A stretch of DNA of 64,000 bases from Candidatus Bodocaedibacter vickermanii (GCF_014896945.1 NZ_CP054719.1:1327312-1391311); one strand, 5' to 3'. Positions 51,700-61,689 are shown, counted from the stretch's first letter. Program-made: numbers and translations. Notes: generated from the letters alone by a model not told the origin.

Positions 51700-53562
51700 A
51701 TGGCAAACTTATTAGATTCCTTACGACTTAGTTATGATGCTGCTGGAAGTGCTCGCTTTGCAGCACAGCTAGCAACTGAAAATTTAGCTGGCGCACGAGA
51801 CCCCGGATATGCAAAAAGAACATCGTCTATAGCCGTTGAGATTACTGCAGGGCGTGTCGCGGGCCTTCGACCTGGAATCCCCCAGCGAGTTGTTGATTTA
51901 AAAGTGGTTGCGGCTAAACGAGATCAACATAGTGTTGTTGAATTTGACAAACTAAAGACAAGTTTATTAGAAACTTTAGACGATTTAAATGGAGATTTAG
52001 ATAAAGACGAATCTATCGATAAAAAGCTTATAGATCTTGCCCGTAAAGCGGCTACTTTAACGAGTGAAGTTGGATCGTCAATTTCAAGACGTACTACCAT
52101 AGACGCGATGAAAGGATTTGTAACAACCGTTAATCGATTTGCTGATGGGATTAGCACTCAACGTTTATCGGCAGAAAAAGGTGTAATAGCAAGCGTTAAG
52201 AGTATAGAGGAATTGTCCAAGAGATTGTTTTCTCTTAATAGTCAATTATCACAAATTAGTACGTCAGCTGAAGGGCTTGACTTATCTACGTTAGATAACG
52301 AGAGAGAGAAAATAGTTGAGTCGATGGCTCAGTTAATGAATATACAAGTAGTGTATGCAGACAATAGCATATATGTATATACTCCGTCAGGGATGCCTAT
52401 TGTTGAAAATAAAGTATATCCAATTGTATATAACTCTTCGGGAATTATTGATTATTCAGCCGAATACCCAAAGAACATTAACCCTATTCATATAACTGAT
52501 GATAGGGGAATTGAGGTTGATATTACGGCGCAAATAACCGGCGGACAATTAGGGGCGTACCTTGATATGCGGGATCGTGTATATCCATCATATCAAAAAT
52601 CTCTAGATAAGTTTGTTGAGGTATTTGAAGCAAACGTAAACCATATTCATAATCAAGGTTCGGGATTTCCACCAGCACAAGCATTAAATGGAAAACGTTT
52701 TGTTGATAATGTTGATAAGGATGCTGCAATTTCATGGAAGGCGGATAGTATTGTTAGGATTGCGTTTGTAAATGATCAAGGAAAATTTGTTGATTCAGAC
52801 GGCCAGTTTTATACAGATATAAATTTGAATCTAGGAGGAATAAATCCATTAACTCCATCTGAAATTAGAGATCAGATCAATATGAATTTAGGCGCAGGAG
52901 TGGCTTCTTTTTCTGAGAGTGATACATATGGATACTTAAATCTACAGGCGCCACCTGGCCTCAGAATCGCAATAGGTTCAGTAGATGGGCAGCCAGTGGG
53001 TGAAACAGATACTGGTATTGGATTTAGCGAATATTTTAAATTGAATGATTTATTCGGATCAGCCCCTGATGCGCAGGGTAGAGGGTATTCCAATACATTT
53101 CAGCTTAGCAATAGAGTTTCCACAAGCCCAAGTTTGTTTTCGGCAGGCAAATTGAATTCATCATCAACGATTGCGTTAACAGGATCAGTTGAAGATATAA
53201 CAGCCGTTGCTTCTGGAGATGGAAATATCTTGTCTGAGTTTCGTGATATTTTAACCGATCCAAATATTGCATTTTCTGCGGCTGGGGTTATGGCGGCTCA
53301 ATCAAAATCATTTGTTGAATACTTAAGTGGTGTCGTACAAATTTTGAACTTAGATACTGCTGCGTCTATAGACCAGCGTGATTTTTCAAAAAATGTTTTG
53401 GATGGGTTGGAGCAACGACATTCAATGATTTCTGGTGTAACCGCAGATGAAGAAAATGCTGAAATAGTGATGCAGCATATGTTCTATCGTGGGGTACTAA
53501 ATACCTCGCAGCATCTAATAGATATGCTTCGTGAGATGTTAGATGTGTTTGGCAAAGTATAA
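51700..53562 (+). CDS. flgK: Flagellar hook-associated protein 1 (FlgK)
   Basis: A 620-residue hook-filament junction protein exported through the flagellar apparatus. The N-terminal rod/hook motif is NLLDSLRLSYDAAGSARFAA and the C-terminal helix is QRHSMISGVTADEENAEIVM, close to FlgK consensus (GVNLDEE). Length is normal. AAATAAAATG follows the FlgN-like gene by 5 bp and flgL follows by 10 bp. Confidence 0.92.
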   Translation: MANLLDSLRLSYDAAGSARFAAQLATENLAGARDPGYAKRTSSIAVEITAGRVAGLRPGIPQRVVDLKVVAAKRDQHSVVEFDKLKTSLLETLDDLNGDLDKDESIDKKLIDLARKAATLTSEVGSSISRRTTIDAMKGFVTTVNRFADGISTQRLSAEKGVIASVKSIEELSKRLFSLNSQLSQISTSAEGLDLSTLDNEREKIVESMAQLMNIQVVYADNSIYVYTPSGMPIVENKVYPIVYNSSGIIDYSAEYPKNINPIHITDDRGIEVDITAQITGGQLGAYLDMRDRVYPSYQKSLDKFVEVFEANVNHIHNQGSGFPPAQALNGKRFVDNVDKDAAISWKADSIVRIAFVNDQGKFVDSDGQFYTDINLNLGGINPLTPSEIRDQINMNLGAGVASFSESDTYGYLNLQAPPGLRIAIGSVDGQPVGETDTGIGFSEYFKLNDLFGSAPDAQGRGYSNTFQLSNRVSTSPSLFSAGKLNSSSTIALTGSVEDITAVASGDGNILSEFRDILTDPNIAFSAAGVMAAQSKSFVEYLSGVVQILNLDTAASIDQRDFSKNVLDGLEQRHSMISGVTADEENAEIVMQHMFYRGVLNTSQHLIDMLREMLDVFGKV

Positions 53563-53572
53563 GGAGATATAA

Positions 53573-54490
53573 ATGGCTGGTGGTGTAATAGGTGATGCAT
53601 ATGTATATAGAAAAAACGTAAGTGATATTTTTGAACGAAAAGCCTATATGCAGAAAGCTAAAGATCAGGGCAGCTCTGGTCTAAAGTATACAAAGGCACG
53701 AGAATTAGGTGAGAAAGTTGTCATTACAAAAGCACTTCAAAATGAACAGCAAGTTTTAGATGGGTTTGTAGCGCACAATAAGACAGCTGTAAAAAATAGA
53801 TTGGGTGCTGAAGAAGCAGTGATAAGAAATATGCAAAAAATAGCAGAAGATATTAAAGAAACTCTAGTTTTGTTTAGCGATGGAACGGCTAAGGATGCGG
53901 CTTCATTTTTAACGGGGTTTAAGCAGCATATGAAAGCCATAGAACGTGAGGGCAATACTAAAGTTGGAGATAGTTATATCTTTGGTGGGACAATTACCGA
54001 TGTTCCTCCCTTTGATCTTTCTAAAGTGGAAAATGGATTAGATCATGCTGCTGGAGTAACCTTAGATTATTATAACGGAAACAGTTCAACGGTTCTAATT
54101 GCCATAGATACACACGATAATTTGGAATGCGATCTTTTAGGTAAGCATCCTGCGTTTGAAAAGTTAATTCGCGCTTTGAAAATAGCGACTGACCCGTCCA
54201 TTGTTTCAGGAGACGCTCGCACAAGGACAGCACAAAAATTAACGGATGAAGCTTTAAATGAATTGGCAAGTCTCGTATCTCAGGTTGGATCTAAAGATGC
54301 GGGAATAGATACCTTAATAGAAGCGCAGAATGATAGAGTTTTATATTTGTCGGATGCATATAACACGATTGTGGAGGCAGATGAAATAGAAGCGGCAACC
54401 AGATTTATGACAGAACAACGTATTTTATCTACGAACTATGCAATGATGGCTCGGTTGAATGAAATGTCGCTAGCAGATCATTTGAAATAA
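53573..54490 (+). CDS. flgL: Flagellar hook-associated protein 3 (FlgL)
   Basis: A 305-residue flagellin-like junction protein. It has the heptad-rich terminal helices of the family and DSYIFGGTITDVPPFDL in place of the usual YLFGG-T..PF motif. The C-terminus (IVEADEIEAATRFMTEQRIL, STNYAMMARLNEMSLADHL) is typical. It is the last gene of the flagellar run and converges on plsX with only 3 bp between the stops. AAGGAGATATAAATG gives a strong start. Confidence 0.9.
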   Translation: MAGGVIGDAYVYRKNVSDIFERKAYMQKAKDQGSSGLKYTKARELGEKVVITKALQNEQQVLDGFVAHNKTAVKNRLGAEEAVIRNMQKIAEDIKETLVLFSDGTAKDAASFLTGFKQHMKAIEREGNTKVGDSYIFGGTITDVPPFDLSKVENGLDHAAGVTLDYYNGNSSTVLIAIDTHDNLECDLLGKHPAFEKLIRALKIATDPSIVSGDARTRTAQKLTDEALNELASLVSQVGSKDAGIDTLIEAQNDRVLYLSDAYNTIVEADEIEAATRFMTEQRILSTNYAMMARLNEMSLADHLK

Positions 54491-54493
54491 ATA

Positions 54494-55480
54494 TTAATCG
54501 CTTGATTTTGCAATTTGATAAGCAGTTTTGATTGCGTAAGCAAAGGATTCAGCATCGGCACTGCCATGGCTTTTTATTACATTGCTGTTTAGGCCCATGA
54601 ATAAAGCGCCATTGTATTTTTTAGGATTATATAATTCTCCAAATGTATTTCTTAACTGAGGCCCTAAAAATAAAGCTCCGATTTTGGATCGCAGAGAATG
54701 ATACATATTGGTTTTTAGAAGGTTATAAAAAGCTTTAATCGTACCTTCCATTGTTTTAAGAGCAATGTTTCCATGAAAACCATCGCATATGATGATGTGT
54801 GCTTTTCCGCATAATAGATCGTCTCCTTCAAGAAATCCTATAAAGTCAATATCGGTGTGTTGAGAAAGTACACTAAATGTTTTTTGCAAGATTTCAGTGC
54901 CTTTACCAGCTTCAGAACCGATATTTAATATTCCGACTTTTGGATTCATTACCTGTTGCGTTTGAGCAAGGTAGTCTTTTGCAATATTAGCAAAGCTTAC
55001 CAATGTTTCTGACGTACAGTTCACATTTGCTCCCAGATCTAACAATAGGGTGTGTTTGCAAATAGATGATTCATATAAACAAGGAATCATTTTTCCAATG
55101 GCGGGACGTTTAACATTTTGACTTAACCCAATTTTTTTTAGACTTAATGCCATATAAGCACCGGTATTTGCAGACGAAACTATAATATTAGCCGTTTTGT
55201 CAGCGACTAATTCCAAAGCTTTGTGAAGGCTTGTGATGTCTTTCATTCGAAGCGCTGACGAAGGTTTTAAGTCGGGTAATATTACATGATCTGTAGAATA
55301 AACGGTAATACGGTGAGTAAGGGAGCTTGGAACTCCAGATAGAATATCTGTTTTAGATCCACAAAGGTGAAGATGGACATCAGGGGTTTGCTGTAAGACA
55401 GCAGTAATTCCTTGTAAATTGCTGTGGGAACCGTAGTCCCCACTCATGCAATCAACGGCAATGTGTACTGTTGATGTCAT
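54494..55480 (-). CDS. plsX: Phosphate acyltransferase PlsX
   Basis: A 328-residue enzyme that makes acyl-phosphate from acyl-ACP for phospholipid synthesis. It shows IAVDCMSGDYG at the N-terminus, VSSANTGAYMALS, LLDLGANVNCT, NIGSEAGKGTE and CDGFHGNIALKTMEG, all characteristic. It lies 7 bp downstream of rpmF, the usual order. fabH, which often follows, is absent. Confidence 0.95.
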   Translation of the reverse strand: MTSTVHIAVDCMSGDYGSHSNLQGITAVLQQTPDVHLHLCGSKTDILSGVPSSLTHRITVYSTDHVILPDLKPSSALRMKDITSLHKALELVADKTANIIVSSANTGAYMALSLKKIGLSQNVKRPAIGKMIPCLYESSICKHTLLLDLGANVNCTSETLVSFANIAKDYLAQTQQVMNPKVGILNIGSEAGKGTEILQKTFSVLSQHTDIDFIGFLEGDDLLCGKAHIIICDGFHGNIALKTMEGTIKAFYNLLKTNMYHSLRSKIGALFLGPQLRNTFGELYNPKKYNGALFMGLNSNVIKSHGSADAESFAYAIKTAYQIAKSSD

Positions 55481-55487
55481 TCAACTC

Positions 55488-55682
55488 TTATGCAGTTTTC
55501 TCAACTTCTGGACGTTGAAATACTTGACGACCGTCGTATACTCCGCAAGATGCGCAGATATGATGCGGAAGTTTTTTAGACCCACAATTGTTGCATTCAG
55601 CCAAATTAATCGGCTTTAAACGATCGTGAGCACGACGCATGTTGCGGCGTGATCGGGATACTTTTCGCTTTGGAACAGCCAT
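55488..55682 (-). CDS. rpmF: Ribosomal protein L32
   Basis: A 64-residue 50S protein ([20 protein letters not shown]). Four zinc-binding cysteines are seen as CNNCG and CASCG. It pairs with plsX downstream. The usual upstream partner, the DUF177 gene, is about 5 kb away, separated by a KdpDE-like set. Confidence 0.97.
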   Translation of the reverse strand: MAVPKRKVSRSRRNMRRAHDRLKPINLAECNNCGSKKLPHHICASCGVYDGRQVFQRPEVEKTA

Positions 55683-55874
55683 TTTTTCACTCTTGGTTCA
55701 TTCAAATTAGACTGTGCAACATTAGCTAAAAAAATACAAAAAGGCAAGTAAAAACTGTTGTCGAAATTCACTTATATATTTTGTGATTTAATCATAATAA
55801 ATGATGCGTTGGTCATATATGGCAAGTCACGGGTAAAATGAACTTGCGAAAGTTGGAATAATTCCGCTATTTGC

Positions 55875-55948
55875 TGCATATAATCCGTCTCAGGTCACAT
55901 CGGATCTAACCTATTGGATGTAACGGCACGTTGCTAGCGTCACTCTAG
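55875..55948 (+). repeat. Palindromic element between kdpE-like gene and rpmF
   Basis: PE left arm (AATCCGTCTCAGGTCACATC), then GTAACGGCACGTTGC and CTAGCGTCACTCTAG cores. It abuts the stop of the response regulator gene. The rest of 55683-55951 shows nothing else. Confidence 0.6.
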
Positions 55949-55951
55949 TAA

Positions 55952-56656
55952 TTATTCCTGAGCTGGATCTACCATGCGATAACCCACACCTGATTCGGTT
56001 AATAAGTATCGAGGGCAGTGGGGTTCACTTTCTATTTTTTGTCGCAGCGACCCAATATAAACACGCAAATACTGATGTTCTTTTGTGTACGATGGTCCCC
56101 AAACTTCTTTTAGAAGTTGAGCATGCGTAATTACACTGCCTATATTTTTCATAAAAAACGAAAGCAGATAATATTCCTTTGGTGAAAGACTTAAACGTTT
56201 TTCGCGTAGAGTTACAACTCTTTTTGTTAAATCAAATTTAAGGTCGCCAACTTCCAGGACTGTATTGGGGGTATCCGTATGAATTCGATCTCGCAATGCG
56301 CTGCGCATTCTGGCCATGAGTTCGCGAATATTAAACGGTTTGGTAACATAATCATTAGCGCCAAGATCTAAAGCTTGAATTTTGTCTTTTTCATCGGATC
56401 GCACGGACAAAACGATGATAGGGCATTTAGAAAATTCTCTAATTTCTTTTATTACAGCCAATCCATCAATATCAGGTAATCCAAGGTCTAGTATTATAAT
56501 GCCTGGGTTTCGAATCGCTGCAAGTCGAATGGCTTCATTTCCATTGTACGCTTCGATGATCTCGTAATATTCTGATACAAGGCTAATCGTTAATATCTTT
56601 CTGATTTGTGGTTCATCATCCACAATTAAGACTTTAGTTTTAAAATCATGGCTCAT
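55952..56656 (-). CDS. kdpE: KdpE-like response regulator
   Basis: A 234-residue OmpR-type regulator. The receiver has VLIVDDEPQIRKIL, phosphoacceptor Asp in GIIILDLGLPDIDGL and KPF in YVTKPFNIREL. The winged helix has KEYYLLSFFMKNIGSVITH and LRVYIGSLRQKIE, close to KdpE. I chose ATG 56656 (MSHDFKTKV), which overlaps the kinase stop (ATGA). No kdpFABC potassium pump genes are in the window, so the target genes are unknown. Confidence 0.85.
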   Translation of the reverse strand: MSHDFKTKVLIVDDEPQIRKILTISLVSEYYEIIEAYNGNEAIRLAAIRNPGIIILDLGLPDIDGLAVIKEIREFSKCPIIVLSVRSDEKDKIQALDLGANDYVTKPFNIRELMARMRSALRDRIHTDTPNTVLEVGDLKFDLTKRVVTLREKRLSLSPKEYYLLSFFMKNIGSVITHAQLLKEVWGPSYTKEHQYLRVYIGSLRQKIESEPHCPRYLLTESGVGYRMVDPAQE

Positions 56657-58881
56657 TTTAGAATCCTTGTTTTGACGTCTTGGATGCTTCGTTGGGGGAA
56701 CGCACAAGGAAGTTCAATATTAAATTGAGCACCTTTTTGTCCATCATCTCTATCTGAAGCCCAAATTTTACCGTTGTAAGCTTCAATAATTTGTTTGCAG
56801 ATAGATAGACCTAACCCAGTTCCTGCTTTTTGTTGATCTGAGTGTTGAAAGCGGTAAAATTTATCAAAAATAAGATTGCGTTTTGATTCGATTATGCCAG
56901 GACCATTGTCATATATTCGCACAAAAACTTTATCCATAATATTTGTGATAAAAATAGAAATTTTTCCCCCTATCGGAATATACTTTGTAGCATTTTCTAT
57001 TATATTATAAAATACTTGTTGTATGAGGGTAAAGTCTCCATAGATTGCAGCCTCTTCAGAATTAGTAACCGTGACAGACACATCAAATAAGCGAATTGTC
57101 TTTTTTGAACGATGTAAAATTACATTTATTACGTCGTCTAGATATACCAATGATGTTTGTTGTAAGATATTCTCGGTCGCTAAGCGACTGCTATCTAGAA
57201 TATTAGATATAAATTGATTTAGCTGATCAGAGGCTTCGTGAATCGCGTGTATCAAGATCATTTTATTTTTATTTGATAAATTCTCAAGCTCTTCTAAAGC
57301 TGTGCAGCTTCCAATTATTGTGGTTAAAGGTGTTTTTAAATCATGAGAGATGCTTGATAAAATAACCGACCTTAATTGTTCTTTTTCGCTGTTTAACACA
57401 GCAGACTGATAAGATTGAGATAAATGATAGCGTTGCAAAGCAATGGTAATCTGCAACACAGAAGAATTTAATAATATGGGATCTAAAGACTGTTCAGGCG
57501 TAATTATTTTTGTCCCCAGCCACCCTAATTCAACAGAATCTGAGATTAAAGGTCTAAAATCATACGCCTCATATTGATCCATCTTAAATTGTTTTGTTGA
57601 TATGTCATCGGTTGACTCATCAATAATCGTATTGGATGTTGATGTAATAACCCTTTGCGTTTTTAGCGTATAAGGATTTTGCAAAATTAAAATAATATCT
57701 ATGTTAAACGTTGCTTTAAAATATTTCTCTGATATGCGAAAAATCTCATCAATGCTGGTTGCGGTTGCAAGGGTTTCAGTATATTTATACAGCAGATTAA
57801 AGCGAGACTCTTTGTTAGAGAGTTCGTCTTTTTGTTGAAAGATAATTTTTTTATTTTGGATCATTATGTAAAATAAAAAAATCCCAATAAATAGGCCGAT
57901 ATTTTTCAATAAAACGTCTGAATCTGATTTAATAAATTCTGGTGCATAGAGAGTAAGACTAACACCAAAAAGAATGCTTATTATAGTCGGCAGTAAAGAA
58001 TATACGATTAGGTTAAGCATAATGGCACTAGTGAGGAAAACCATTAATATTTTATCGTAATCAGCATCAACGGTGGTAAAGAGCATGGTGCAGAAAAAAG
58101 CAATTAGAATATTCATAAGGCTTGCGAATATATTGAATATTTTTATTTTCAAAGTAGATATAACGTTAGTCATTTTTTTACGTATTTGTAAAGCTCGATT
58201 TATTAAAGAAGTTAAAGTTGTGGATGTTAAATGCGTATAGCGCCTGTGTTCTTCGGCGGCCAACCTATATCGACTGTGATAATTAATATGTGTAGCTAAT
58301 ATAAATGCCATATTTGCTAAGCGTCCGCGTATGTTTAGATCTGTGTTTGTTTCTAAAAAATCTTTGATAGGACAATTTGTGTTTTCTGGAGATGATGAGT
58401 CATCAAAGTTATTTATTAGAATGACGCGTGAAATATACTTAAAAAAAGAGCTTGGAATTATGCTGGTGTTGTTTTCAATATTAAAGCTATCTTTAAGTTC
58501 TTTGCTGCATAAAGCAAAGTATCTTAAAGATGCTGGAACAAACACGTCAATGCCAGCATTAAGGAGTTGTATGATTAATTTTAGTCTGAACTTTTGATGG
58601 TGATGATCAAGTATATTATTAAAAACCACGGCTTTTGTAGCTGAGCTAAAAATTAACTGAAGAGTCTCTTTTTTCGTGTCAAGTCGTCCGCTAAAGAAGT
58701 TGTCTTTGTAGATAGGGGGTAAATCATTCTGGATCTCTGCTTGTAGGGCTTCAGAAAATCCAACAAATAAGATATTATCTTTTTTCTTTTTAATCGTAGC
58801 AATAGCATCTTTCACAGCTCTTTTTTGAGGTTCTGCGCCATCTGTTATACTGAGATAGAGTGTTAATTTACCTGATGTCAC
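56653..58881 (-). CDS. kdpD: KdpD-like sensor histidine kinase with degenerate N-terminal domain
   Basis: A 742-residue kinase that starts at GTG with AAGGT upstream. The C-terminal core is intact: H-box SSISHDLKTPLTTIIGSCTA (His513), N-box IIENATKY, G1 DNGPGI and G2 GTGLGLSI. About four membrane helices lie at residues 250-340, with a GAF-like part after them. The N-terminal part matches KdpD's sensor layout, but the P-loop GAAPGVGKT is replaced by SITDGAEPQ, so ATP binding there is probably lost. It overlaps the next gene upstream by 14 bases. Confidence 0.82.
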   Translation of the reverse strand: MTSGKLTLYLSITDGAEPQKRAVKDAIATIKKKKDNILFVGFSEALQAEIQNDLPPIYKDNFFSGRLDTKKETLQLIFSSATKAVVFNNILDHHHQKFRLKLIIQLLNAGIDVFVPASLRYFALCSKELKDSFNIENNTSIIPSSFFKYISRVILINNFDDSSSPENTNCPIKDFLETNTDLNIRGRLANMAFILATHINYHSRYRLAAEEHRRYTHLTSTTLTSLINRALQIRKKMTNVISTLKIKIFNIFASLMNILIAFFCTMLFTTVDADYDKILMVFLTSAIMLNLIVYSLLPTIISILFGVSLTLYAPEFIKSDSDVLLKNIGLFIGIFLFYIMIQNKKIIFQQKDELSNKESRFNLLYKYTETLATATSIDEIFRISEKYFKATFNIDIILILQNPYTLKTQRVITSTSNTIIDESTDDISTKQFKMDQYEAYDFRPLISDSVELGWLGTKIITPEQSLDPILLNSSVLQITIALQRYHLSQSYQSAVLNSEKEQLRSVILSSISHDLKTPLTTIIGSCTALEELENLSNKNKMILIHAIHEASDQLNQFISNILDSSRLATENILQQTSLVYLDDVINVILHRSKKTIRLFDVSVTVTNSEEAAIYGDFTLIQQVFYNIIENATKYIPIGGKISIFITNIMDKVFVRIYDNGPGIIESKRNLIFDKFYRFQHSDQQKAGTGLGLSICKQIIEAYNGKIWASDRDDGQKGAQFNIELPCAFPQRSIQDVKTRILK

Positions 58882-59398
58882 TTTTTTGTACCTTAAAGGT
58901 TCTTAAATAGCCATTTAAAACAACATGGGTTTGTTTATAAAAAATTATAGATTTTTGTATAAAGTCTTTCAAGAAATTTGGTACTTCCGAGTTTTCAATA
59001 TTATTTTTTAACTGAGTAAACATATCGCATAATAAATTGATGACTGAGAATATTTCAGCGAGTGCATTGGAGGTCGAAATAAACGAAGGGAATGAGAAAA
59101 ATAGATTTTTTATAAGAGGAACATCGTAGTTTTTTAATAACGATGCTTGCACTACAATCTCGTCGAATGTCAGCATAAAAAATCGTAGTCTATTTGCAGA
59201 TTCATCTAAAAACATTTTCAAAGAAATAGATAATTTTTTTTCTGGAAGGGTTAATGTTGAGGATAGCAATTTATATAAGATAGATTGACGAGATCCTATT
59301 CTTTCCAATAAGTTGGCTACCGTATGCGGTAACTCTTGTGATGGAAATAATGTGAATTTATTTAGTGGGGTATCTTTTGTTTGAGCAAGCATTTTCAT
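58868..59398 (-). CDS. Helical protein of unknown function upstream of the kinase
   Basis: A 176-residue protein, mainly helical, with no signal peptide or clear motif. AGGAGATTTGGAACTATG gives a strong start. Its 3' end overlaps the kinase gene by 14 bases, so it is probably translated with it and may be part of the same signalling unit. I do not recognise the family. Confidence 0.7.
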   Translation of the reverse strand: MKMLAQTKDTPLNKFTLFPSQELPHTVANLLERIGSRQSILYKLLSSTLTLPEKKLSISLKMFLDESANRLRFFMLTFDEIVVQASLLKNYDVPLIKNLFFSFPSFISTSNALAEIFSVINLLCDMFTQLKNNIENSEVPNFLKDFIQKSIIFYKQTHVVLNGYLRTFKVQKSDIR

Positions 59399-59519
59399 AG
59401 TTCCAAATCTCCTGCTATAGTTTTATGCCATTTTTGGATAAAAAATCTATCTATTTTTTGACATTTTTTGTAAAAAAAATATTAAAATTAGCATGTGAGT
59501 TTTATTGACGTTAAAACTA

Positions 59520-60566
59520 TTATTTAAGATAGAGCCTTCTTGTTTTAAGTTCTTCCAAGTTGTTAAGATGTGATTCTATCCTTGTTGAAGATTTTTGAAG
59601 CAATCCATGTAACGTATCAGAAACTGAGTCAAATCTAGCAGTATTTTGAGGGATCTGCATGACGTCCAGCGTGGATATTTTTTCAATATCTTTTTGCACC
59701 TCGTGCAGCATGGTTTCCAACGTGTGTATAGAATGCCCTGATGCCCCATCTTTTTCCGTTGAAATAAGTGTTGAAATTTTGTGAATTTTTTTGCGTGCAA
59801 TGGATAAAATTTCGCCAATAGCTGGAGTGTTTTGATTCGAAGGAGATTTTAATAAATCTAAATGATACTCGGGATCGTTAGCAAAAAGAGAGGCTTGTAT
59901 GACAGAAGCTGCCATTGCCTCATCTTTTTCAGCAACAACAGTTGACTGATTAATTAATTCTAACACAGACTGAAGTGCTTGATAGCATTCGTTGATGATA
60001 GCGTGAGAGTTTTCTAGTAACTCGCTTAGTTCTTTCAAGGTAGTCTCGAAAGAATCCTCAATTAATAGAGGCGTTTGACTAGACTCCGCTGGAGCTTTAG
60101 AAAAAGTATCGACCGAAGACTCTAATTCCTTTTGAGATGTGCCAATAGCCAAATCAAATAATAATAAATTTCTAATAGCGCGATTTAAATCACGGTATTT
60201 TTTATATCGCCACCAATGTTTTTTATGAGCTTCGCCACTTAAATAGCTAATAATAAGTTGATATAGTTTTATATACTCACCGGTTGTAACGCCTTGATCC
60301 GCATATTTTTTGCGAATATGATGAGACTCATCAATAAAACGGTGATCGATACCGCCAGTTAAAAGCGTTGCAATGTGTGTAAGGTGTTTATCACGGATGT
60401 CATGAAGCGTGTGGTGTTCACCCAGGGCTCTGTAGATTGAGCTGTCATATATAGGCCCCATCTTTGGTTGAATATAGATGAAAAAATTAGCAGCATCATG
60501 CTTTAGTTTTTCAGTGATTCCAAAGTAATTCTGTGCTTTTTCAGCGGATGGGTGTTTGTGTAACAT
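59520..60566 (-). CDS. Globin-sensor-like protein, possible heme-ligand change
   Basis: A 348-residue cytoplasmic protein. Residues 10-150 resemble a globin-sensor (protoglobin) domain: YFGITEKLKHDAANFFIYIQ, KHLTHIATLLTGGIDHRFID, then HHIRKKYADQGVTTGEYIKL. In the usual pattern IGxxHxxxGL the His is the heme ligand; aligned here the residue is Tyr88 (IRKKYADQGV). A helical, coiled-coil C-terminal part follows with no GGDEF or MCP signature. GAGGATTTAAATG gives the start. It lies upstream of the unknown helical gene and the KdpD-like kinase on the same strand, which suggests a gas- or redox-linked input. Assignment is by pattern only. Confidence 0.55.
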   Translation of the reverse strand: MLHKHPSAEKAQNYFGITEKLKHDAANFFIYIQPKMGPIYDSSIYRALGEHHTLHDIRDKHLTHIATLLTGGIDHRFIDESHHIRKKYADQGVTTGEYIKLYQLIISYLSGEAHKKHWWRYKKYRDLNRAIRNLLLFDLAIGTSQKELESSVDTFSKAPAESSQTPLLIEDSFETTLKELSELLENSHAIINECYQALQSVLELINQSTVVAEKDEAMAASVIQASLFANDPEYHLDLLKSPSNQNTPAIGEILSIARKKIHKISTLISTEKDGASGHSIHTLETMLHEVQKDIEKISTLDVMQIPQNTARFDSVSDTLHGLLQKSSTRIESHLNNLEELKTRRLYLK

Positions 60567-60649
60567 TTAAATCCTCAATGCGTCTTTATTAATAATACGC
60601 AAACATTATTAATAAATTCTTTCTAAATTGAAGATCGATACGTTTTTTT

Positions 60650-61135
60650 TTATTTTTGTTGTTTTAAATTTTCCAAAGCTTGTTTCCAAGATGGAACCAC
60701 CGCCGCAGTTTCATGATCACCAACGTCAGAAAGTTCTGTTTGAAGTTTAGGGTGAACAGGGTTTAACGGAATTTGTAACGCTAGATATTGAAGCGCAAGA
60801 TCACCAATATCAACTTTAGCATCAGTGATGATTTCAACATCAAGGGTATCGTCATCAATGTCAGTATGGGATAAGATTACATTAAATGGACTTTGAAAGC
60901 CGGCATCAAAAAGCTCTGTAGATTTCACACACTTAAGTTGAACGTTTGCCACAACATTTCCGGATAATTCCCAAAAGTGCTTTTCTGTCTTAATCTCCAT
61001 TTCAATCTCTATGTCATAAACAGTTGGGATCTTAAATCGATCGGCAGTGTCTTTGCAGAGTTGCTGACTTAGATTAAGTGTGTACGTTTCGTGTTCTGGC
61101 AAGGTGCTGAGATCAATTTCGTATATAGCTGACAT
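60650..61135 (-). CDS. yceD: DUF177 (YceD-family) protein
   Basis: A 161-residue protein with the DUF177 signature ALQYLALQIPLNPVHPKL near the C-terminus and VVANVQLKCVKSTELFD in the middle. Only one of the family's frequent cysteines remains. The family is linked to 23S rRNA or L32 metabolism by its usual place beside rpmF. Here rpmF is 5 kb away on the same strand. GGAAGAACCATG gives the start. Confidence 0.85.
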   Translation of the reverse strand: MSAIYEIDLSTLPEHETYTLNLSQQLCKDTADRFKIPTVYDIEIEMEIKTEKHFWELSGNVVANVQLKCVKSTELFDAGFQSPFNVILSHTDIDDDTLDVEIITDAKVDIGDLALQYLALQIPLNPVHPKLQTELSDVGDHETAAVVPSWKQALENLKQQK

Positions 61136-61220
61136 GGTTCTTCCGTTTGTTTCAATTCATTGACATTTGTTCAATTAAAAGGCAATATCCAAATATCAAA
61201 CAGATGAGGAATAACACAGA

Positions 61221-61544
61221 ATGAATCTGAAAAAAACATCAAATTTTATGTTGGTTGTTTTGACCTTTGCGTTGCTAGGGTGCGCAGCTGATCCATACAA
61301 TCGGGGAAATTATGTTGATATCTCTGAAATCAAAGGCAAAGAAGGTTCTTGGACCAGAAAAGATGTGGAGCAAACCGTTGGTAGCCCATCATTTGCTGAT
61401 CCTCAAAATTCCAATGTTGTATATTATGTTGGGGCTCAAGGACATAAGTATCCATTTGTGTCACCCACCATTCATAAGGCCGCAACCCTTCAATTAGAAT
61501 ATGATGCCCAAGGCAAGTTAAAAAAAATAACTGCAATAGAATAG
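61221..61544 (+). CDS. bamE: Outer-membrane assembly lipoprotein BamE
   Basis: A 107-residue SmpA/OmlA-type lipoprotein, part of the BAM complex that inserts beta-barrels into the outer membrane. The lipobox is LLGC (Cys about residue 21). WTRKDVEQTVGSPSFADPQN and YVGAQGHKYPF are typical blocks, and KLKKI closes the domain. It is divergent from the DUF177 gene. A palindromic element begins right at its stop. Confidence 0.88.
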   Translation: MNLKKTSNFMLVVLTFALLGCAADPYNRGNYVDISEIKGKEGSWTRKDVEQTVGSPSFADPQNSNVVYYVGAQGHKYPFVSPTIHKAATLQLEYDAQGKLKKITAIE

Positions 61545-61605
61545 GCAACCTGAGGTTGCATCCATTAAGTTGGATCCGATGTGTTTGGACACGGATTGTA
61601 TGAAT
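61543..61605 (+). repeat. Palindromic element after bamE
   Basis: Core GCAACCTGAGGTTGC, then CATCCATTAAGTTGGATCCG and an arm ending GGACACGGATTG. Another GTAACCTGAGGTTG core is at about 61625. Confidence 0.65.
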
Positions 61606-61689
61606 GTTATTGAGGATAAAGAAGGTAACCTGAGGTTGTTATCCATTGGGTTAGATTGAGTGTGATTGGAAGATGTCGGGGAATGGGGC

